Assembly (NCBI RefSeq): GCF_000499845.2
Contig: NC_023751.2
Span: forward strand, 8,908,335 to 8,972,334
Reading direction: 5' to 3'
Length of the DNA stretch: 64,000 bases
DNA from: Phaseolus vulgaris
Taxonomy: Eukaryota > Streptophyta > Magnoliopsida > Fabales > Fabaceae
In this document: positions 1 to 13,659 of the stretch, piece by piece
Layout of the letters: each line of letters starts with the position of its first letter
How positions within the stretch are numbered: position 1 is the stretch's first letter
The notes under the pieces: generated by a model
Databases searched by the model: none
The model's input: the letters and a program-made list of their open reading frames with translations, nothing else
What the model was told of the DNA's origin: nothing
Program-made: the position numbers and the translations under genes

Positions 1-2189
1 AGTTCGTTGTATGTTGTCTAATGTTGAGTTAGGCAGAGAGTTTTGGGCTGAGGCTGTGACATACGCTCAACATCTTGTTAATCGTTTGCCATCATTTGCT
101 ATAGATGGCAAAACCCCGTTAGAGGTATGGTCTGGAAAACCTGCAACTGATTATGATTCTTTGCATGTTTTTGGTTCTATTGCATATTATCATGTGATTG
201 AATCAAAGTTGGATCCACGGACAAAGAAAGCTCTTTTCATGGGCTTTAGTCCTGGAGTGAAGGGATACCGTTTGTGGTGTCTAGAGGCAAAGAAGACGAT
301 TATCAGCAAGGATGTTACCTTTGATGAATTTTCCATGTTAAAGAAGGTAAATCCAGAAGGAGCTGATAGTACTCTGCAACAGGTGGAGTGTGTACGGAAG
401 TAGGTGGAGTTTGAGCAGACAGTGGTGATCCCAACACGAGATACTACAAATGACTCTCCTATGGCAGAAGAAGAGTCAGATGAGGAAGAGGTTCCTACCC
501 AAGAATCTCAACAGCAATCAGTGCCAATTGCAGTTAGAAGACAGAGACAGGATATTCAGAAGCCTGCTCGTTTCATGGATATGGTTGCCTATGCACTTCC
601 AGTTGTTGATGACATTCCATCCACTTACCCAGAAGCCATTCTGAGTTCAGAGAGTGGTAATTGGGCAGGTGCGATGGAAGAGGAGATGTAGTCTTTGAAG
701 AAGAACAAGACGTGGAAGTTGACACAATTACCAAAAGGTAAGAAGGCAATTGGGTGCAAATGGGTATTTGCAAAGAAAGAAGGATTTCCTAATAAAGAAG
801 ATGTTCGCTACAAGGCAAGGTTGGTTGCTAAAGGCTTTGCTCAGAGGGAGGGAATTGATTATAATGAGGTATTTTCTCCAGTTGTTAAACATTCCTCCAT
901 TCGAATTTTGTTGGCCTTGGTAGCACAGTTGAATTTGGAGCTTGCTCAACTTGATGTAAAGACTGCGTTCCTACACGGTGATTTGAAGGAGGAAATCTAT
1001 ATGACTCAACCAGAAGGATACAAGGTTGATGGTAAAGAAGATTGGGTTTGTAAACTTAGCAAATTGTTGTACGGACTGAAACAATCCCCAAGACAGTGGT
1101 ACAAACGATTTGATAAGTTCATGAAGGATCAGAAGTACAAGAGAAGCAAATATGATCACTGTGTGTATTTGCGCAGACTTGAAGATGGTTCCTACATTTA
1201 CTTACTCTTATATGTTGATGATATGCTGATTGCAGCAAAGAGCCGAGTTGAGATTGACAGGTTAAAGGCTCAGTTGAGTAAAGAGTTCGAGATGAAGGAT
1301 TTGGGGGAAGCCAAGAAGATTCTCGGCATGGAGATAAACAGGGACAGGGAGAGGGGAAAACTTTGGTTGTCACAGAAGCAGTATTTGCAGAAGGTACTAC
1401 AACGTTTTGATATACACGAAGATACAAAACCTGTAAGTACCCCACTTGCTTCTCATTTTGAAATTGAGTAGCCGTTTATCTCCGACGACTGATGAAGAAC
1501 GAGAATACATGGCGAAAGTCCCATATGCAAATGCAGTTGGAAGCTTGATGTATGCAATGGTGTGTACAAGACCAGATATTTCACAGGCTGTGAGGGTTGT
1601 TAGCAGGTACATGCATGATCCGGGCAAGGGACATTGGCAAGTTGTGAGATGGATTCTACGGTACCTCCAAAATACCTTAGATGTTGGATTAACATTTGAG
1701 CAAGATGAATCACTTGGTCAATGCATAGTTGGATATTGTGATTCTGATTATGCAGGTGATTTGGATAAGCGACGGTCTACAACTGGCTATTTGTTCACTT
1801 TAGCAAAAGCGCCAGTTAGTTGGAAGTCTACCTTGCAGTCTACGGTGGCTTTGTCTACGACAGAGGCAGAGTATATGGCGATTACAGAGGCTGTGAAGGA
1901 AGCAATTTGGCTTCATGGGTTGCTTAAAGACTTGGGAGTTGGTCAGAAACAACTTGAGTTATATTCTGACAGTCATAGTGCTATTCATTTAGCAAAGAAT
2001 CAAGTCTTTCATGCACGGACGAAGCACATTGATGTTCGTTATCACTTTGTGCGTGAGATTCTCGAAGAAGAGGAGATTGTTCTCCAGAAGATTCACACTA
2101 CGGAGAATCCTGCATATATGCTCACCAAGGTGGTTACAAGGACCAAGTTTGAACATTGTTTAGACTTGGTTAATATCTTGCACATTTGA
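1..2189 (+). pseudogene. copia pol polyprotein fragment (integrase C-end, RT, RNase H), broken
   Basis: The translation shows the end of the integrase (GREFWAEA, then the KALFMGFSPGVKGYRLW stretch typical of copia integrase C-termini). Reverse transcriptase follows, with GCKWVFAKK, LDVKTAFLHGDL and the catalytic YVDD box at about 1211..1222. The copia RNase H region comes last ([31 protein letters not shown]). The frame is broken by TAG at 401..403, by TAG at 689..691 and by a single-base frameshift near 1455..1475 between RT and RNase H. Both stops sit in frames otherwise open on either side, so they look like point mutations. It cannot make an intact polyprotein as it stands. Lineage assignment (Tork/Tnt1-like) is only inferred from RT style. 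Confidence 0.92.
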
Positions 2190-2295
2190 AGTTGACGCCC
2201 GGAGGCGCAAATTTGAAGCACTGCAAAGTTTGTTTATGTTATGTTTTGAGAAGATTTGTTTTAGGTGGGACTTGAAATTAAGCCAAGGTGGAGAT

Positions 2296-2616
2296 TTTTT
2301 TATTTTGACTTAATCCCAAGTCCCACATCGGTGGGTTCATTGTTTGGGAAGGAGGTTTGAGGGTTATAAATTAAACGCTCCTCCTTCACTATTAAATGTC
2401 CCAATTTGTAATATCTTCTCCCATAATAATAAAAGTGAGCTGTTTTTGCTGTGCTCGGAGATTAGGCTAAATTGGTCGAACTCCGTTAACAATTTTCTGG
2501 TGTGTTTTTTTCCTCTTTATCTCTTTTATTATTCCGCTTTATTTATTCAATATTATTTGTCGGGTAGCTCTGTTAAGGTTCTGTTTTAGTGGGAAAATTA
2601 CCCATTTTTCCCAACA
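2296..2616 (+). repeat. 3' LTR of the copia element
   Basis: Begins right after the polypurine tract and ends CCCAACA. It contains a TATA-like GGTTATAAAT at about 2363 and a T-rich stretch before the 3' end. The 5' boundary is approximate because the expected TG start is not clear. The 81-residue open frame at 2344..2589 lies wholly inside this LTR and is not a gene. Confidence 0.75.
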
Positions 2617-5343
2617 AAATAACTGTTAGAATTGTTAAATGAAATACTTCTAAAAGGTAATTGTTCACTTGTCATTATGAGGCAAAAAAGTTATTATATT
2701 TAATGTGTATGAAATATATGAAAATACATATTTTTCACAATGATTACATCTTGTATAGAAGGGAGTTTCAAACATTACATAAGTGTCCAAGGTACAAGCT
2801 ATCACAATACAAAATAAAGAATGATCATTGTGATGAAAACAACACAAAAAAAAAAAAAGCTATCTTTACTAGAAATGAGGTATATATTCTTTTTTTATAT
2901 GTTCAAGCCATAATAAATGTAGAAGGGTCTTTTCCGGTACAAAGTGTGTTGTTTTGGTTATATTATTGAAACATATTACTATGGTTGTCACATCTAACCA
3001 ATGTATTATGCCCCACTTTCTATATTGATTAAAATCCAATGTAGAAAGTTTCTAACTTCATACATCGGTGCCATCTATATGGAATGTGCAATCGATGTAA
3101 AGTATCTAAAATAACTAATTTAAAAAGTTTGTTTAGAAAAATTCCAACATCCATGATTTTGATAAAGTGTTAAAATCAACTAACTATAAAACATGGTAAT
3201 TTTTTGTCTATAAGACAAGAGTTTAATTCAACAACAGATTATATAAGACACAAATGTTTTGTCTGACATATGATAGGACACTTTGCAGTCTTATTTTATG
3301 TATGATAAAATATAAATATACTCAGACAATATGCGCATAGAATTACGCTATCCTCGTACTACACGAAAATATACATATGCTTATTATATGTTGTAGAGAA
3401 TGTTCATTACTTCCATCAGCAAAAAAAGATTTGCTTGCAAAAACAAGTCACGTTAAATAATCTCTTGGATGAAAACTTAAAATTATTTTTCTTCAACAAC
3501 TCCCTAATACTAGCATTGTCAACTCTATAAAGACTATTTATTTTGTATGGTTATGCATTTTAGACAAATTCAAGTAAAGGCGAATTGTTCAAGAAGAAAA
3601 AAATACACTCAGCTATTGGGATTGTAAGTAAAATAATAAAATAGTATTTAATACGGCGTGGAGTGAATTCAATGCATCCTTCACAATCAAAGTTCGATAG
3701 ATGAAAGAAAAAATAAATAAAAACGTTCAAAAGAGTTGAAGTTGTTCGACAACCATAAACAAATTTGCAACGACTACTTTCTTGAAAGTCTAGATAAAGT
3801 CATTCAACAAGAAGAAAACACATAAATGCCATATTTTAGAGTGTAAAAACTCTGATCAATTTTCTATGCCCACAAAATGCTTCACAAAGATGTTGGTGTG
3901 AATCTTTTTATAATGGAGGCAGAATGTGTCACTTGAAGTTTTTGTGCTCAAATCCTTTGGATGAAGTAGCAACTAAAGGAATGTTGAATCTCTCTTATTC
4001 CTTTAAAGTGTGATAACACTAATGTCATTAATCGTACTAGGAATTCAATAATATACTCTAGAACTAAGCATATAAATATAATATATAGTTTGATTGGAGA
4101 TTACGTGTCTAAGTGTGATTGTGATATAAAGTACATAGATAGATGGGTAACTAAGTAACATCTCAACCAAACCATTGCTTAGAGATATAGATTTTATACC
4201 ATTAGAAATGAGTAGGCATATTCGACAAAACATTTGTTTCAACAATTTCTTTTTAGTATCAATCTTAAAATTTACACATTTTTTTATTTATATGTGTGAT
4301 TATGTGTGTTATTTTATAAGTTTTATATGCTTTGTCTTCATTTTTCGTTAGCTGAGTTACCTTTAATCTATTAACACATGACAAATCTATTAGTTTTTAA
4401 GTTATCAATTTGAAATAATCAATTATTTTATGTAAATGATCAATTATCTGATTATTGGTTGAACTACCAATACATAGATAATCAATTATTATAACTCATA
4501 TTTGATTAAATGGATAAAAGTTTACATTTCCCTTTTTTATTGTTTAAAATAATCAATTATTTTAAACTCCTAATTCATTATTTTGACTATTATGTGACTT
4601 CTCACTCCTCTATAATGTTTATCTCCTTTATAATGTTTATCTAATGGTTTTTTTTTTTAAGTATAATTACCGATAATCACATTGATTTAATTTTTAATGA
4701 TTCATAATCTTCTTTCACCTTTATATAACATTCACCATACTTTGTTTTTTTTACAACCTCAAGAATTTTTTTGCTTTTATTATCTAACTCTATTTTTGGA
4801 ATCACTTCATCACACAAAATGTCTTATTCCAATTTTGATAGAGTGAAAAGAGTTGTAATGAAGAAGTCTAAGGGAAATAAAAAAGTTGCAAGTTCAACCA
4901 TTATGTTGAAGGATGCATACACAATGAAGGATGCATACACAATGTTGATGAAAACTAAAGGATAAAGGTTATTAAGATTTATCATTGCTTAAAATTGTGT
5001 TCATTGGAAAGCAATCACATTCAAAAGATCATGAATAAATGACCATGATGCACATTTTTTAATTAAACATTAAAGGGAACTAACATTGCTAACAACATTT
5101 TATCCCCTATTGTGTTTTTTTTATCATAAATGTGCTTGAACATTATAAGATTGACTTTATGATATAGTTTTCACTATAATTTTTTAGCTTAAATAAGATA
5201 AATAAGTATGCAGGCTTTGTTGAGCAAAATGGTTTAAAGGATGAAAATCTAGAATCTGGAATTACATACAATCCAATTCCGTAACAAACTGCAATAGGCA
5301 AGAATCAAATCCAATTCCTTTGAGCAACCAAAGAAGTTTTAAC
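2617..5343. other. AT-rich intergenic DNA, no gene seen
   Basis: Very AT-rich sequence with only short random open frames. Around 4392..4566 the palindromic motif AATAATCAATTATT and variants recur, interspersed with unrelated sequence. At 4905..4938 a 15-16 bp unit (AAGGATGCATACACAATG) is duplicated. I see no protein family, RNA gene or complete transposon. Confidence 0.6.
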
Positions 5344-5725
5344 CACTACACTAGACAAGTTCTTTTGTTATATTATTATTTTTATTACACTTATTATTAT
5401 TGTTATTATTAATATTAATAAAAATATTAATATCAATATTATCATTAATATCAATATTATTATTATTACAATTATTAAAATATTTTGTATGTAATATTTT
5501 ATATACGGATACAAATCGTATGTAATTACTCCCGCTTCATGGCATCAAAATTACATACAAATTAAATCCGTATGTAATCACTTTTATTCTTACATACAGA
5601 TTTTAATGTTTATTTACATACTGAATTAAATCTTTATGTAAATATTCATATGTTATGTTCACTTTATATACGGATTCTGATTCGTATGTAATAATCAGTA
5701 TTTAAATGGACAATTTATTGTAGTG
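5344..5725. mobile_element. putative CACTA-like MITE with palindromic subterminal repeats
   Basis: The left end reads CACTACA and the right end TGTAGTG, a 7-bp inverted pair typical of CACTA elements. Inside are several copies, in both orientations, of a TACGGATT / CGTATGTAAT motif (5500..5695) plus an ATT-rich microsatellite (5378..5475). No coding capacity is seen. The expected 3-bp target duplication is not found (AAC on the left, TTT on the right), so boundaries or class may be wrong. Confidence 0.4.
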
Positions 5726-8700
5726 TTTTATTCTTTATAATGAAGAAGATTGTTGATCATGGAGAGTTTGTATATATTTTTAATTATGTAAATGTACTAA
5801 TAAGTGTTATTCTTTTCAAACTTGATTGTTTTTCATACGTGCCTTAGGCATCTTTAGTAGATTACATGAGTATGAGATATTTACTTGATTCATGAATACT
5901 TGTATCTTTTGAAAATATTTCTTTAAAGCTCAACAAAAATATTTTAATTGATTAAGGAACAATATAATTAATTATATTGAGACATTAATTATAATTGATT
6001 AATGTTTTGGTTCAAAGTTTAAATGACTTCAAATCATAGCATTCAGTTGAGTCCCTTTTTATTGTGAGAGATGTTGTTCATCGTAAGAGATATATTTTAT
6101 AAGTCATAGTTAGTTGACTATTATCCTTTAAACTTTAACTAATATTATATAATCTTTAAAGTTTGTATCTTCCTCAACTAATTTCAAATTTACGAGTATA
6201 TATTCATTTATTTTTTACTAAAAGTTTGAATAGTTTTGTTGAATCTAATATCTTAATGATTAATAAATCATATAACCAATTTTAAATAAGTTACATTCTC
6301 TTCTAATAAAATACTAATCAAGAGTACAATCAATATAATTATTTTCAAATATTGATTGCATAACTAATTAATTAATACTTAAAATAATGGATTGACATTA
6401 TCTTCTTTACTTTCATATTAATATATCCATTATAATTCATCGTTGTCAACTAGTTGTATTTTATAAAAATTCTTTTCAAATAAAAAGATAGATATATTAA
6501 ATATTATATTCTTTATGAAAAAGTTTTCAAGATTTATAAGATTTTGTCTTCTTCAAAAACATTTTTTAATTAAATCAATGAATAAATTTTCTTGAACCAA
6601 GACACTTCTTTGATCTTTAAAACACAGTTTTCTTTTTGTTTTTACTCTTTTAGAATTAGATGGTGTTCATGCTTCAGATTTAGGTTCTGTTTGTTTCAAA
6701 TGTTGTACGGTTCAAGATAAGGATGTGAATGGATATCCATGATTTTGATCAAGGGATATGCAGGGAAGTGGGAGAGTGAATATGCACGAAAAGTGATTTC
6801 TCTCATCCTTCTCATAGTCATATGTAAATATCTTAGGGAAAGCCACCTAGGATGGTGGTGTTTTGCCTTTTTGGCATTCTTTTTTGCTTTATCATTCATG
6901 CAATAATATATATATATATAATAATACCTTTTATTTTTATTATTTTCCATCATAATTATCATATTATGATATTTCATACTTTATTCTATATATTTTACCT
7001 TTTTATAAAAAAAAATATTGTACAATTCACTCTATATATAATATTTTTTTATTATAAAATATCCTCTAAAATATTTCTATGGTTATCTATCAAAATCAAT
7101 TAATTTAAAAACTTTAAAAATATATAAATAAATATAACAATAAATTTTTAAATGCTTATATAATATTTTTTTTATGATTCTTTTCATGTTTCGATAATAT
7201 TAAATAACTCGTATTTTTTTTCGAAAGTAATTATTTAACGGTATCAAAATAAATAATTCAATTGTACCAAAAATAATTTAAAATATTTCAATTAACTCAA
7301 ATCTACACAAAAATACATCATATTTCATTATTTAAATATTTTTAAATACAAGGATAAATTTGTAAACTTACATTTTACATTTAAAATAAAAAATAAAAAA
7401 TCTCACAGTCATCACATCACTCACAAACTCTAATAAACTTTCTAAAAACATACATCAATCCAAACACACTAACTTTCTTCACACTTTCCTCTCAAATCCT
7501 CCCACATTCTTTTCCTAATTCAAAAACAATCTTAGTTATGTTTTTCAAGTAGAACTGCGTAACTTTATTGTTTTCTAATAATATTAATAGTAGTGAAACA
7601 ATCCCTTAAAGGTTAATTAAATTGATATTAAATATAAATTTGAAAAAAATGAATTAATATAAAATTTATTGTACTCAATATTTTTTTCTTTTATCTATAT
7701 TTTATTGTTCTTTTTTATTATTGGCATTTAAAAAACTATCAAATTGTTTCTAATTTTTTTGTAAAGTGATTTAAGACATTTTTATTACAAAAAAAAAATT
7801 GCTCACCCCTATTGAGATTCTTTAACCTCTAATTAATTTACTCAATTATAATATAAAATTTTAAAGTTAAAAGAAATTTAATTTTAACCGAATAAAATTT
7901 TAAAATCATGATAAGAAAGTACACACCAAAGGAGAAAAAGAAATTGCATTAGTTAAGGAACATATGAAATCTTATTTATAAAAAAAAGTAAAATTAGTTA
8001 AAATTTTAAAATATATTTATTTTTAATAAATTAATATTGTTTATATGGAATTAGTAATTAGTAATCTTTAAATTAAGACTATTTTTATCAGTTTATTCTT
8101 AATGTTTTGTTTGAGTTTGGACTAAAGTAGAAAACAAAATGAAAGAAACAAAGATAAAAATATGACCATTTTTAGGGGAGGAAAAATGTAGAGAAATTTT
8201 CTTTACTTACCTGTATGAATAGAGAGAAAAAAAAAACATAAATTACACACACAAAGTTATATTAGTTTTAAATATGATATTTTAATTTATTTTTGCCTCA
8301 TTTAAAATTTTAGTTGCTCAAACATCACAATTATATAATTGTATTCTTCTGAATTTGAATTGTATGAATCGAATCTTGTGTACGGCATAAATGTATTATT
8401 CTACTCTTAATTTTAACCATGTTAATTAATTCCAAAATAGGATAATTTGATAATTTGAATTTATTGTGTATGGCAAGAGTGAGTATTACATATTTGTGTG
8501 ATTGGTGTCTATTCATTTTCACCCAAAGAAGGGGTTATGTTCTTTCACTGTTGTGACAGAGGTGCTGGTGTCCAAATCTCCTGGAGACTCATTACTACAA
8601 ACGTTATCAAGACCAAGTCTAGTGTTCTGTGTTGTGAGGTGGGAAAGAAAAGAAAAATCAAAGTCACATGACACTTTCATGAAAATTAAACCTATGTAAT

Positions 8701-9901
8701 GGGATGTCCCGTAACACAGCCGTCCAATCAATGTAAACTAATTTTATATATGAAAAAATAAATATAAAAAATTCATATATACATAAGTTTAATATAATAT
8801 GTAGAGATCATGTTAAGAGTGACATAACTTCTTTTTATCTTTAAATTTTGGTCAAAATCAACCTAATATCGATAATAATTGTCTCGTTTTACTACAAAAG
8901 TATCTATCATTATATTAATATAATTTTAAAAAGTAAAATAAACATCTTTAAATTAAATTTTCTAAATTATAGATAAAAGATATTTTATTATTTTAAAATT
9001 ATATATTTCTCTCAACCATGAGATAAAATTGTATTAAGGATATGAATGCTATTATTATTCCTATGACTGAGTCTTCAAACCCAAGCATACGCTATCCACA
9101 ATGCATCCACAGTGCTCTCCAACTTGAACCAGTCTCTTCGCACTTCTAACTCCATTCCCATTTTTCTCTATCTTTCAATTCACATTTCTCTGATTTTTTT
9201 GGGCAATAATTATTTTTAATTATACATATTACTTCTCCTACTTTTCAACAAGATTCAAAATTTTACTTTCACAGTATGCATACATGAGAAAGAATTGCAT
9301 CAAACTCAATTTAGATTAAAAAATAACATTAGCATCTATAAAGCTGTATCCAAGTTTTTCTCTCTTATTTAATTCACAATTTTGGTCTTATAGGTGTCAC
9401 ATGTGAGATAACATTAATATCTTATATAAAATCAGTGCCTTTAAAAATTAAAAAAATTAAATGTCTTTGTTTTATAAAGAGACTAAAATTGTGCACTGAA
9501 AAAAAAAAAGAACAGGGACACAAAATTATATCTTAGCACCAATATTTAAATTGAATTTAATTAGAATATAAAATAGTGTAAAAATAAATATTTATTTAAT
9601 TATAAATAACCATGTAATAAAATTATTTTTATAATAACAAATTTAAAACGATATTTAAGGTAATGTTAACTAATTAAAGGTAAATACAGTTAATTTATTA
9701 TAAAAAAAATTAATTTGACTTGAAAATGCATTTATGTATATATGTAAGTTAGTATATTTTGAAATACATATTAAGAATTGAAAATTAAATGCTTTTGTTA
9801 ATTTATTTTTATGGGATGTTACAATATTTATGATATATTTTATAATGAACTAGTTGAAACACAAATTTTGTTAGATGAAAGTTTATTATTAGATAAAAAT
9901 T
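5726..9901. other. AT-rich intergenic DNA
   Basis: No gene is recognised. 7385..7530, read on the minus strand, resembles the left part of the Tourist-like MITE at 27.3 kb (GTGTGTTTGGAT, then GAAAGTTTATT and GAGTGATGTGATGA), so a diverged relative probably ends near 7470. Two less AT-rich patches, 8510..8730 and 9060..9180, have no recognisable coding sequence on either strand. The second, rich in CT and CCA words, could be an old untranslated leader or LTR piece. Confidence 0.5.
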
Positions 9902-10276
9902 CACTACAACTAAAAAAAATCATGAAATAGAAACCAATTCTAGAGATAATAAATAATTAGTTGTTATAGTGACTAAATTAGAGACCATTTTAGGGACTAA
10001 ATAAATTTTTGGTTTCTAAATTAATTTTTATTATTGTTAAATGGTTTCTAAATTGGTATATAATTAGCAACCAAGATTTTTTTGCTACCAATTTTAGAAA
10101 CTAAATAATTGATAGTTAATACTTTGATACTAATTAGATAATAATTTAGAAACTATTTAACAATAATAGAAAGTAATTTAATTTCTAAAATAATCTCTAA
10201 TTTAGTTATCATTGCAACTAATTATTTTAGTATAAAAAATAAAAATTGGTTTCTATTAGATGATTTTCTTGTAATG
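9902..10276. mobile_element. CACTA-type foldback MITE (long hairpin)
   Basis: The left end CACTACAACTAAAAAAAATC and the right end (reverse complement CATTACAAGAAAATCATC) form terminal inverted repeats that continue inward through AATAGAAACCAATT. The interior is also self-complementary: TTATTATTGTTAAATGGTTT near 10031 pairs with AAACTATTTAACAATAATAG near 10148. The whole 375-bp unit could therefore fold as one long imperfect hairpin with its loop near 10080..10120. No open frame. Similar CACTACAAGAAAA-type repeats are common in legumes; family membership is inferred from recall. Confidence 0.7.
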
Positions 10277-10711
10277 GTTATAGATTTTAACCAAATAATA
10301 AACCTTTAATCTAATTATTGGTATTACAACACAACTTACTTTACCATGAATTATAATCATTCATACCTTAAAAACATAATTAATTATACACCAATATATG
10401 AACAATGCTTCTTTATCTTACTATTGATGTCCACTTTTATTATTGACTTGAAGGTATGCAAGTCAATATTGAATTCTATATGAGTAACTAAAGACCAATA
10501 ATAATAATAATATAATAGTAGTAGTAATAATAATAAATATCTTATGTAAAAATAACAAAAATTACGCTTGATTAATATTTTTAAAACAAAGCGAGGAATA
10601 AATATAAAAATGTTAAAGTCAGCATCTTTTTAAATGATACCAGCTATAAAAAAATTCTTTAATAAATACTACTAGTAAAATAAATTAAACAAAATTAAAA
10701 ACGTGTCAAAC

Positions 10712-10756
<45 letters not shown>

Positions 10757-13165
10757 CATTTAAGACAACTCATCCAGCTTTAATTCTTTCTTCATTTGGT
10801 ATGTGGAAAAAGTTTACATAAATTAGAATTAATTATTTAAATATATTAAACTTCAGATTTAATTTTTTTAATATAATTCTAAAAATTTATAAATTCATAA
10901 TTAATAAAAAAAATTGTAATAATAAATATAAATTAATTCTCAAAATTTAAAATTAATAAATTCATAATTAATCATCTTTTAATTTTAATTTACATTTACT
11001 TATTAAAATATAAATATAAATATTTTGATAATTCACAATTCATAAATTATTTAATTATTTTTTATCACATTAATAAAATTTATTAAAAAATCATATATTT
11101 TCTTTCTATTTCTACTTACTTCTTAATAATCTCAATTCCAATTTTTTTTCTCTTTCTTTTATTTATTTTCCACTCCTCGGTGATAGAATATATTAGTTTG
11201 CGTAATGTCCGTACGAATAGGTGACGATTGTCACGTGTCGCATCAAGAAAGCATAACAAATTAAAACATATTTAAAAAGTGCTTTAAAGTAAAAGAAAAT
11301 ACTAAACTGAGAATGTGCATAATATTCATGATGTTTCTTTCACTCTTATCTTAAAACATTACTTGGTGAATATAAGAAATTTTATTTATATATATATATA
11401 TATTATCAAAATTCATCATAGGAACAAATCCAAAATAATGTCATTTTATCAATAATTTATGAAAAAAATATACACATTCATAAATTATACATAAAGTTAT
11501 ACAATAAAAAATATTCACTAAAAAATATATAGTTATATCTTTTAACACTCATATTAAGTATTTTTTATTATATATGTTCATTTTAATACTTTGTTAGACA
11601 AATTTTGATTATATAGATTCAGTTAATTTAAAAAATATATTCATATTCAAACTTTAAAATGTATTTTGACTCACCTTTGACCACAAGATGTATTTAAATG
11701 ATATAGTAAATCTTTTTTCTAACTCTTTTATTAGTTGATGTCTTAGTATACATGTGATTTAGACTATTAAAAAGGTAAGGATTTTTATTACAATGTAATT
11801 ATCTATTTGATACATACATTCAACCATAGTTTATAAATCATCACCAATACTTATTCACAAACATTAATCAATTCTCATAAATTATCATATTTTAAGCATT
11901 AAAGAAAATATGCAAAAAATACACATAATTTCATTAAAATAAATTAAATTCATGAATATCAAAATTATTTAAATAAAATATTCAACACATTCGTCTGATC
12001 ATATACCATGCTCTCTTACCATCACAACTCAAGTAAAAATTTGACAAGTATTAGAGATAATAAGTCATATCGAATTTCACTCCTCTAATCATACTTAAAT
12101 ATAACATAAAATGATAAGAGGCTAAGCTACAATTCTTACAAAGATATGTAGTTTCAAAATAATTATTTACTTAACTTAAAAGTTCAAAAATCAAAATAAC
12201 TTTAACTAAAATTGATAGTTTGACATTTGCATGCCAAAATGGTAATAATTGGAGTTTCACACCTTTTTAATTTATTCTTAATTGATTCCAAATATACTTT
12301 GAAGCTAATATTCAAGACTACAACTTTTATGAAGACTACAAAGCTAAAATTGAAAAGCATTTAGTTGTTGAAGGTTTACAAATTTATGGAGTGAATAGTC
12401 GAATCAATTTTAAATAATTGGGTAAATTTGAAAAAAATTGTGAAACAAATTTAAGTCTAAAATTAGTGTTGGCTCTATACATGAAATTCACTCAATAGAT
12501 TTATAAATAATTTTTTAGTTTGCAAATTTTTCAAAAATCAACTTCAAACTTCAACAAAGTCTTTCTTTTATCCAAAATATATTTCGAATAAGTTTCAAAT
12601 GTTTAACTTTAAACACTTATATAGCATTATAGCACATTCTTACCAATCCAATCAAATTTGAAAAAAAAAATGAATTGTTCAATTCTAAACAAATTCCAAG
12701 TTGAGGGAAATTCAAAGTTTATCATTCAACATTAACCATTCCTAGTTTTCTATTCATCTTCAAACATTTTCTAGGCAACTAATGAATAAAGAGTATTTGG
12801 ATAAATAGTATTTAACCATATGCTTGGATATTATTTATATAAGCTAAGTTTTATACCAACTAAATTTGATTTTATATATACTAATTCAAGTTTATATATA
12901 TATATATATATATTTTAAATTTGCATCAGATATATAAAATAGTTTTAACTTATGAAAACATCAATTACATTTTCTTTTTATTTTTTCTCGTGCTTATTTA
13001 CATAGATTTTTTTTTTAAACAAAGTATTAATAGTAGAGATTAATGCATAGCAACAATGGAAATCAATTAAGATTTGATGAATGAAAATCGATTAAGAATT
13101 GTTGAAAACCGATTTAATGAGAATAATTACATTCCTAATTGATTATCACATATTTATAAAAGAGC
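10277..13165. other. AT-rich intergenic DNA with (AT)n tracts
   Basis: No genes seen. It holds trinucleotide TAA/TAG repeats (10496..10535), the long AT microsatellite described separately, and shorter AT runs at about 11391..11402 and 12895..12912. From 13050 the ATCGATTA palindrome begins to recur, leading into the tandem array at 13166. Confidence 0.6.
10713..10754. repeat. (AT)n microsatellite, about 20 units
   Basis: Uninterrupted alternating AT for about 42 bases. Perfect dinucleotide runs of this length are usually length-variable. Confidence 0.95.
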
Positions 13166-13362
13166 CATAATCGATTATGAACTATTTTTCCAAGGATAAT
13201 CGATTACTATGTTGTCATAATTGATTATGAACTATTTTTTCAAGGATAATCGATTATCATGTTGGCATAATGGATTATGAACTATTTTACCAAGGATAAT
13301 TGATTACCACGTTTCCATAATAGATTATGAGTAGCTTTTTAGGAGGTAATCGATTATGTACA
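13166..13362. repeat. 50-bp tandem repeat, about 4 copies, ATAATCGATTAT core
   Basis: Units start at 13166, 13216, 13266 and 13316 with a period of 50. Each begins CATAATNGATTATGA, continues CTATTTTNCCAAGGATAAT and carries a second CGATTA-type half palindrome. Unit 4 is the most diverged. Copies differ at several positions, so the array is not very recent. TAATCGATTA-type palindromes are familiar in legume repeats. Confidence 0.85.
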
Positions 13363-13387
13363 TCCAATCAATTATGTGCGTATTTTA

Positions 13388-13514
13388 AATGGGTAATCAT
13401 AAATCCTAACCCTAACACTAAACATAACCCCAACCATAACCCTAACTTCAACCCTAGTCTTAACACAATCATATGAATTTAACCTTAAATCTAACCCTAA
13501 CCTTAACCCCAATT
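13388..13514. repeat. degenerate interstitial telomere-like (CCCTAA)n tract
   Basis: About fifteen imperfect CCTAA/CCCTAA/CCATAA/CCTTAA units in one orientation, starting AATCCTAACCCTAACACTAA and continuing with interruptions to AACCTTAACCCC. The plant telomere unit is CCCTAAA; here most units are 6-mers (ACCCTA) with substitutions. It directly follows the 50-bp array. Confidence 0.75.
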
Positions 13515-13659
13515 ACACAATTATTATTTTTTTTCAATCAAAAGAAATTATTTTATTCATAATCATTATTATCTTTTCGATAATGTTAATAATCATATTT
13601 TTAAAAAAAATTGTTCTTACACAGGTTTGAAAGAAAAAAAACTCTAATTACAATATGGA

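Larger units (their letters stand above)
1..2616 (+). mobile_element. Ty1/copia LTR retrotransposon, 3' part (5' end outside window)
   Basis: The window opens inside the integrase end of a Ty1/copia element and runs through reverse transcriptase and RNase H into a polypurine tract (about 2284..2295, AAGGTGGAGAT-like) and a 3' LTR ending in CCAACA at 2616. The order integrase, reverse transcriptase, RNase H is the copia order. The reading frame is still long, with only two stop codons and one frameshift in 2.2 kb, so this copy is much younger than the copia relic at 30.8-34.7 kb. The 5' LTR, gag and protease must lie left of the window, so no target duplication can be checked here. Confidence 0.93.

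Noticed and set aside
2661..2969. 102-codon plus-strand frame after the copia LTR
   Set aside because: AT-driven composition with poly-lysine from an A run; no family and no promoter context.
4771..4965. 64-codon frame with a duplicated KDAYTM word
   Set aside because: Short, lysine-rich, no recognised domain; the duplication is at DNA level.
7385..7530. A complete second Tourist-like MITE from about 6687 to 7470
   Set aside because: Only one end resembles the 27.3-kb element convincingly and the flanks do not give matching TAA duplications.
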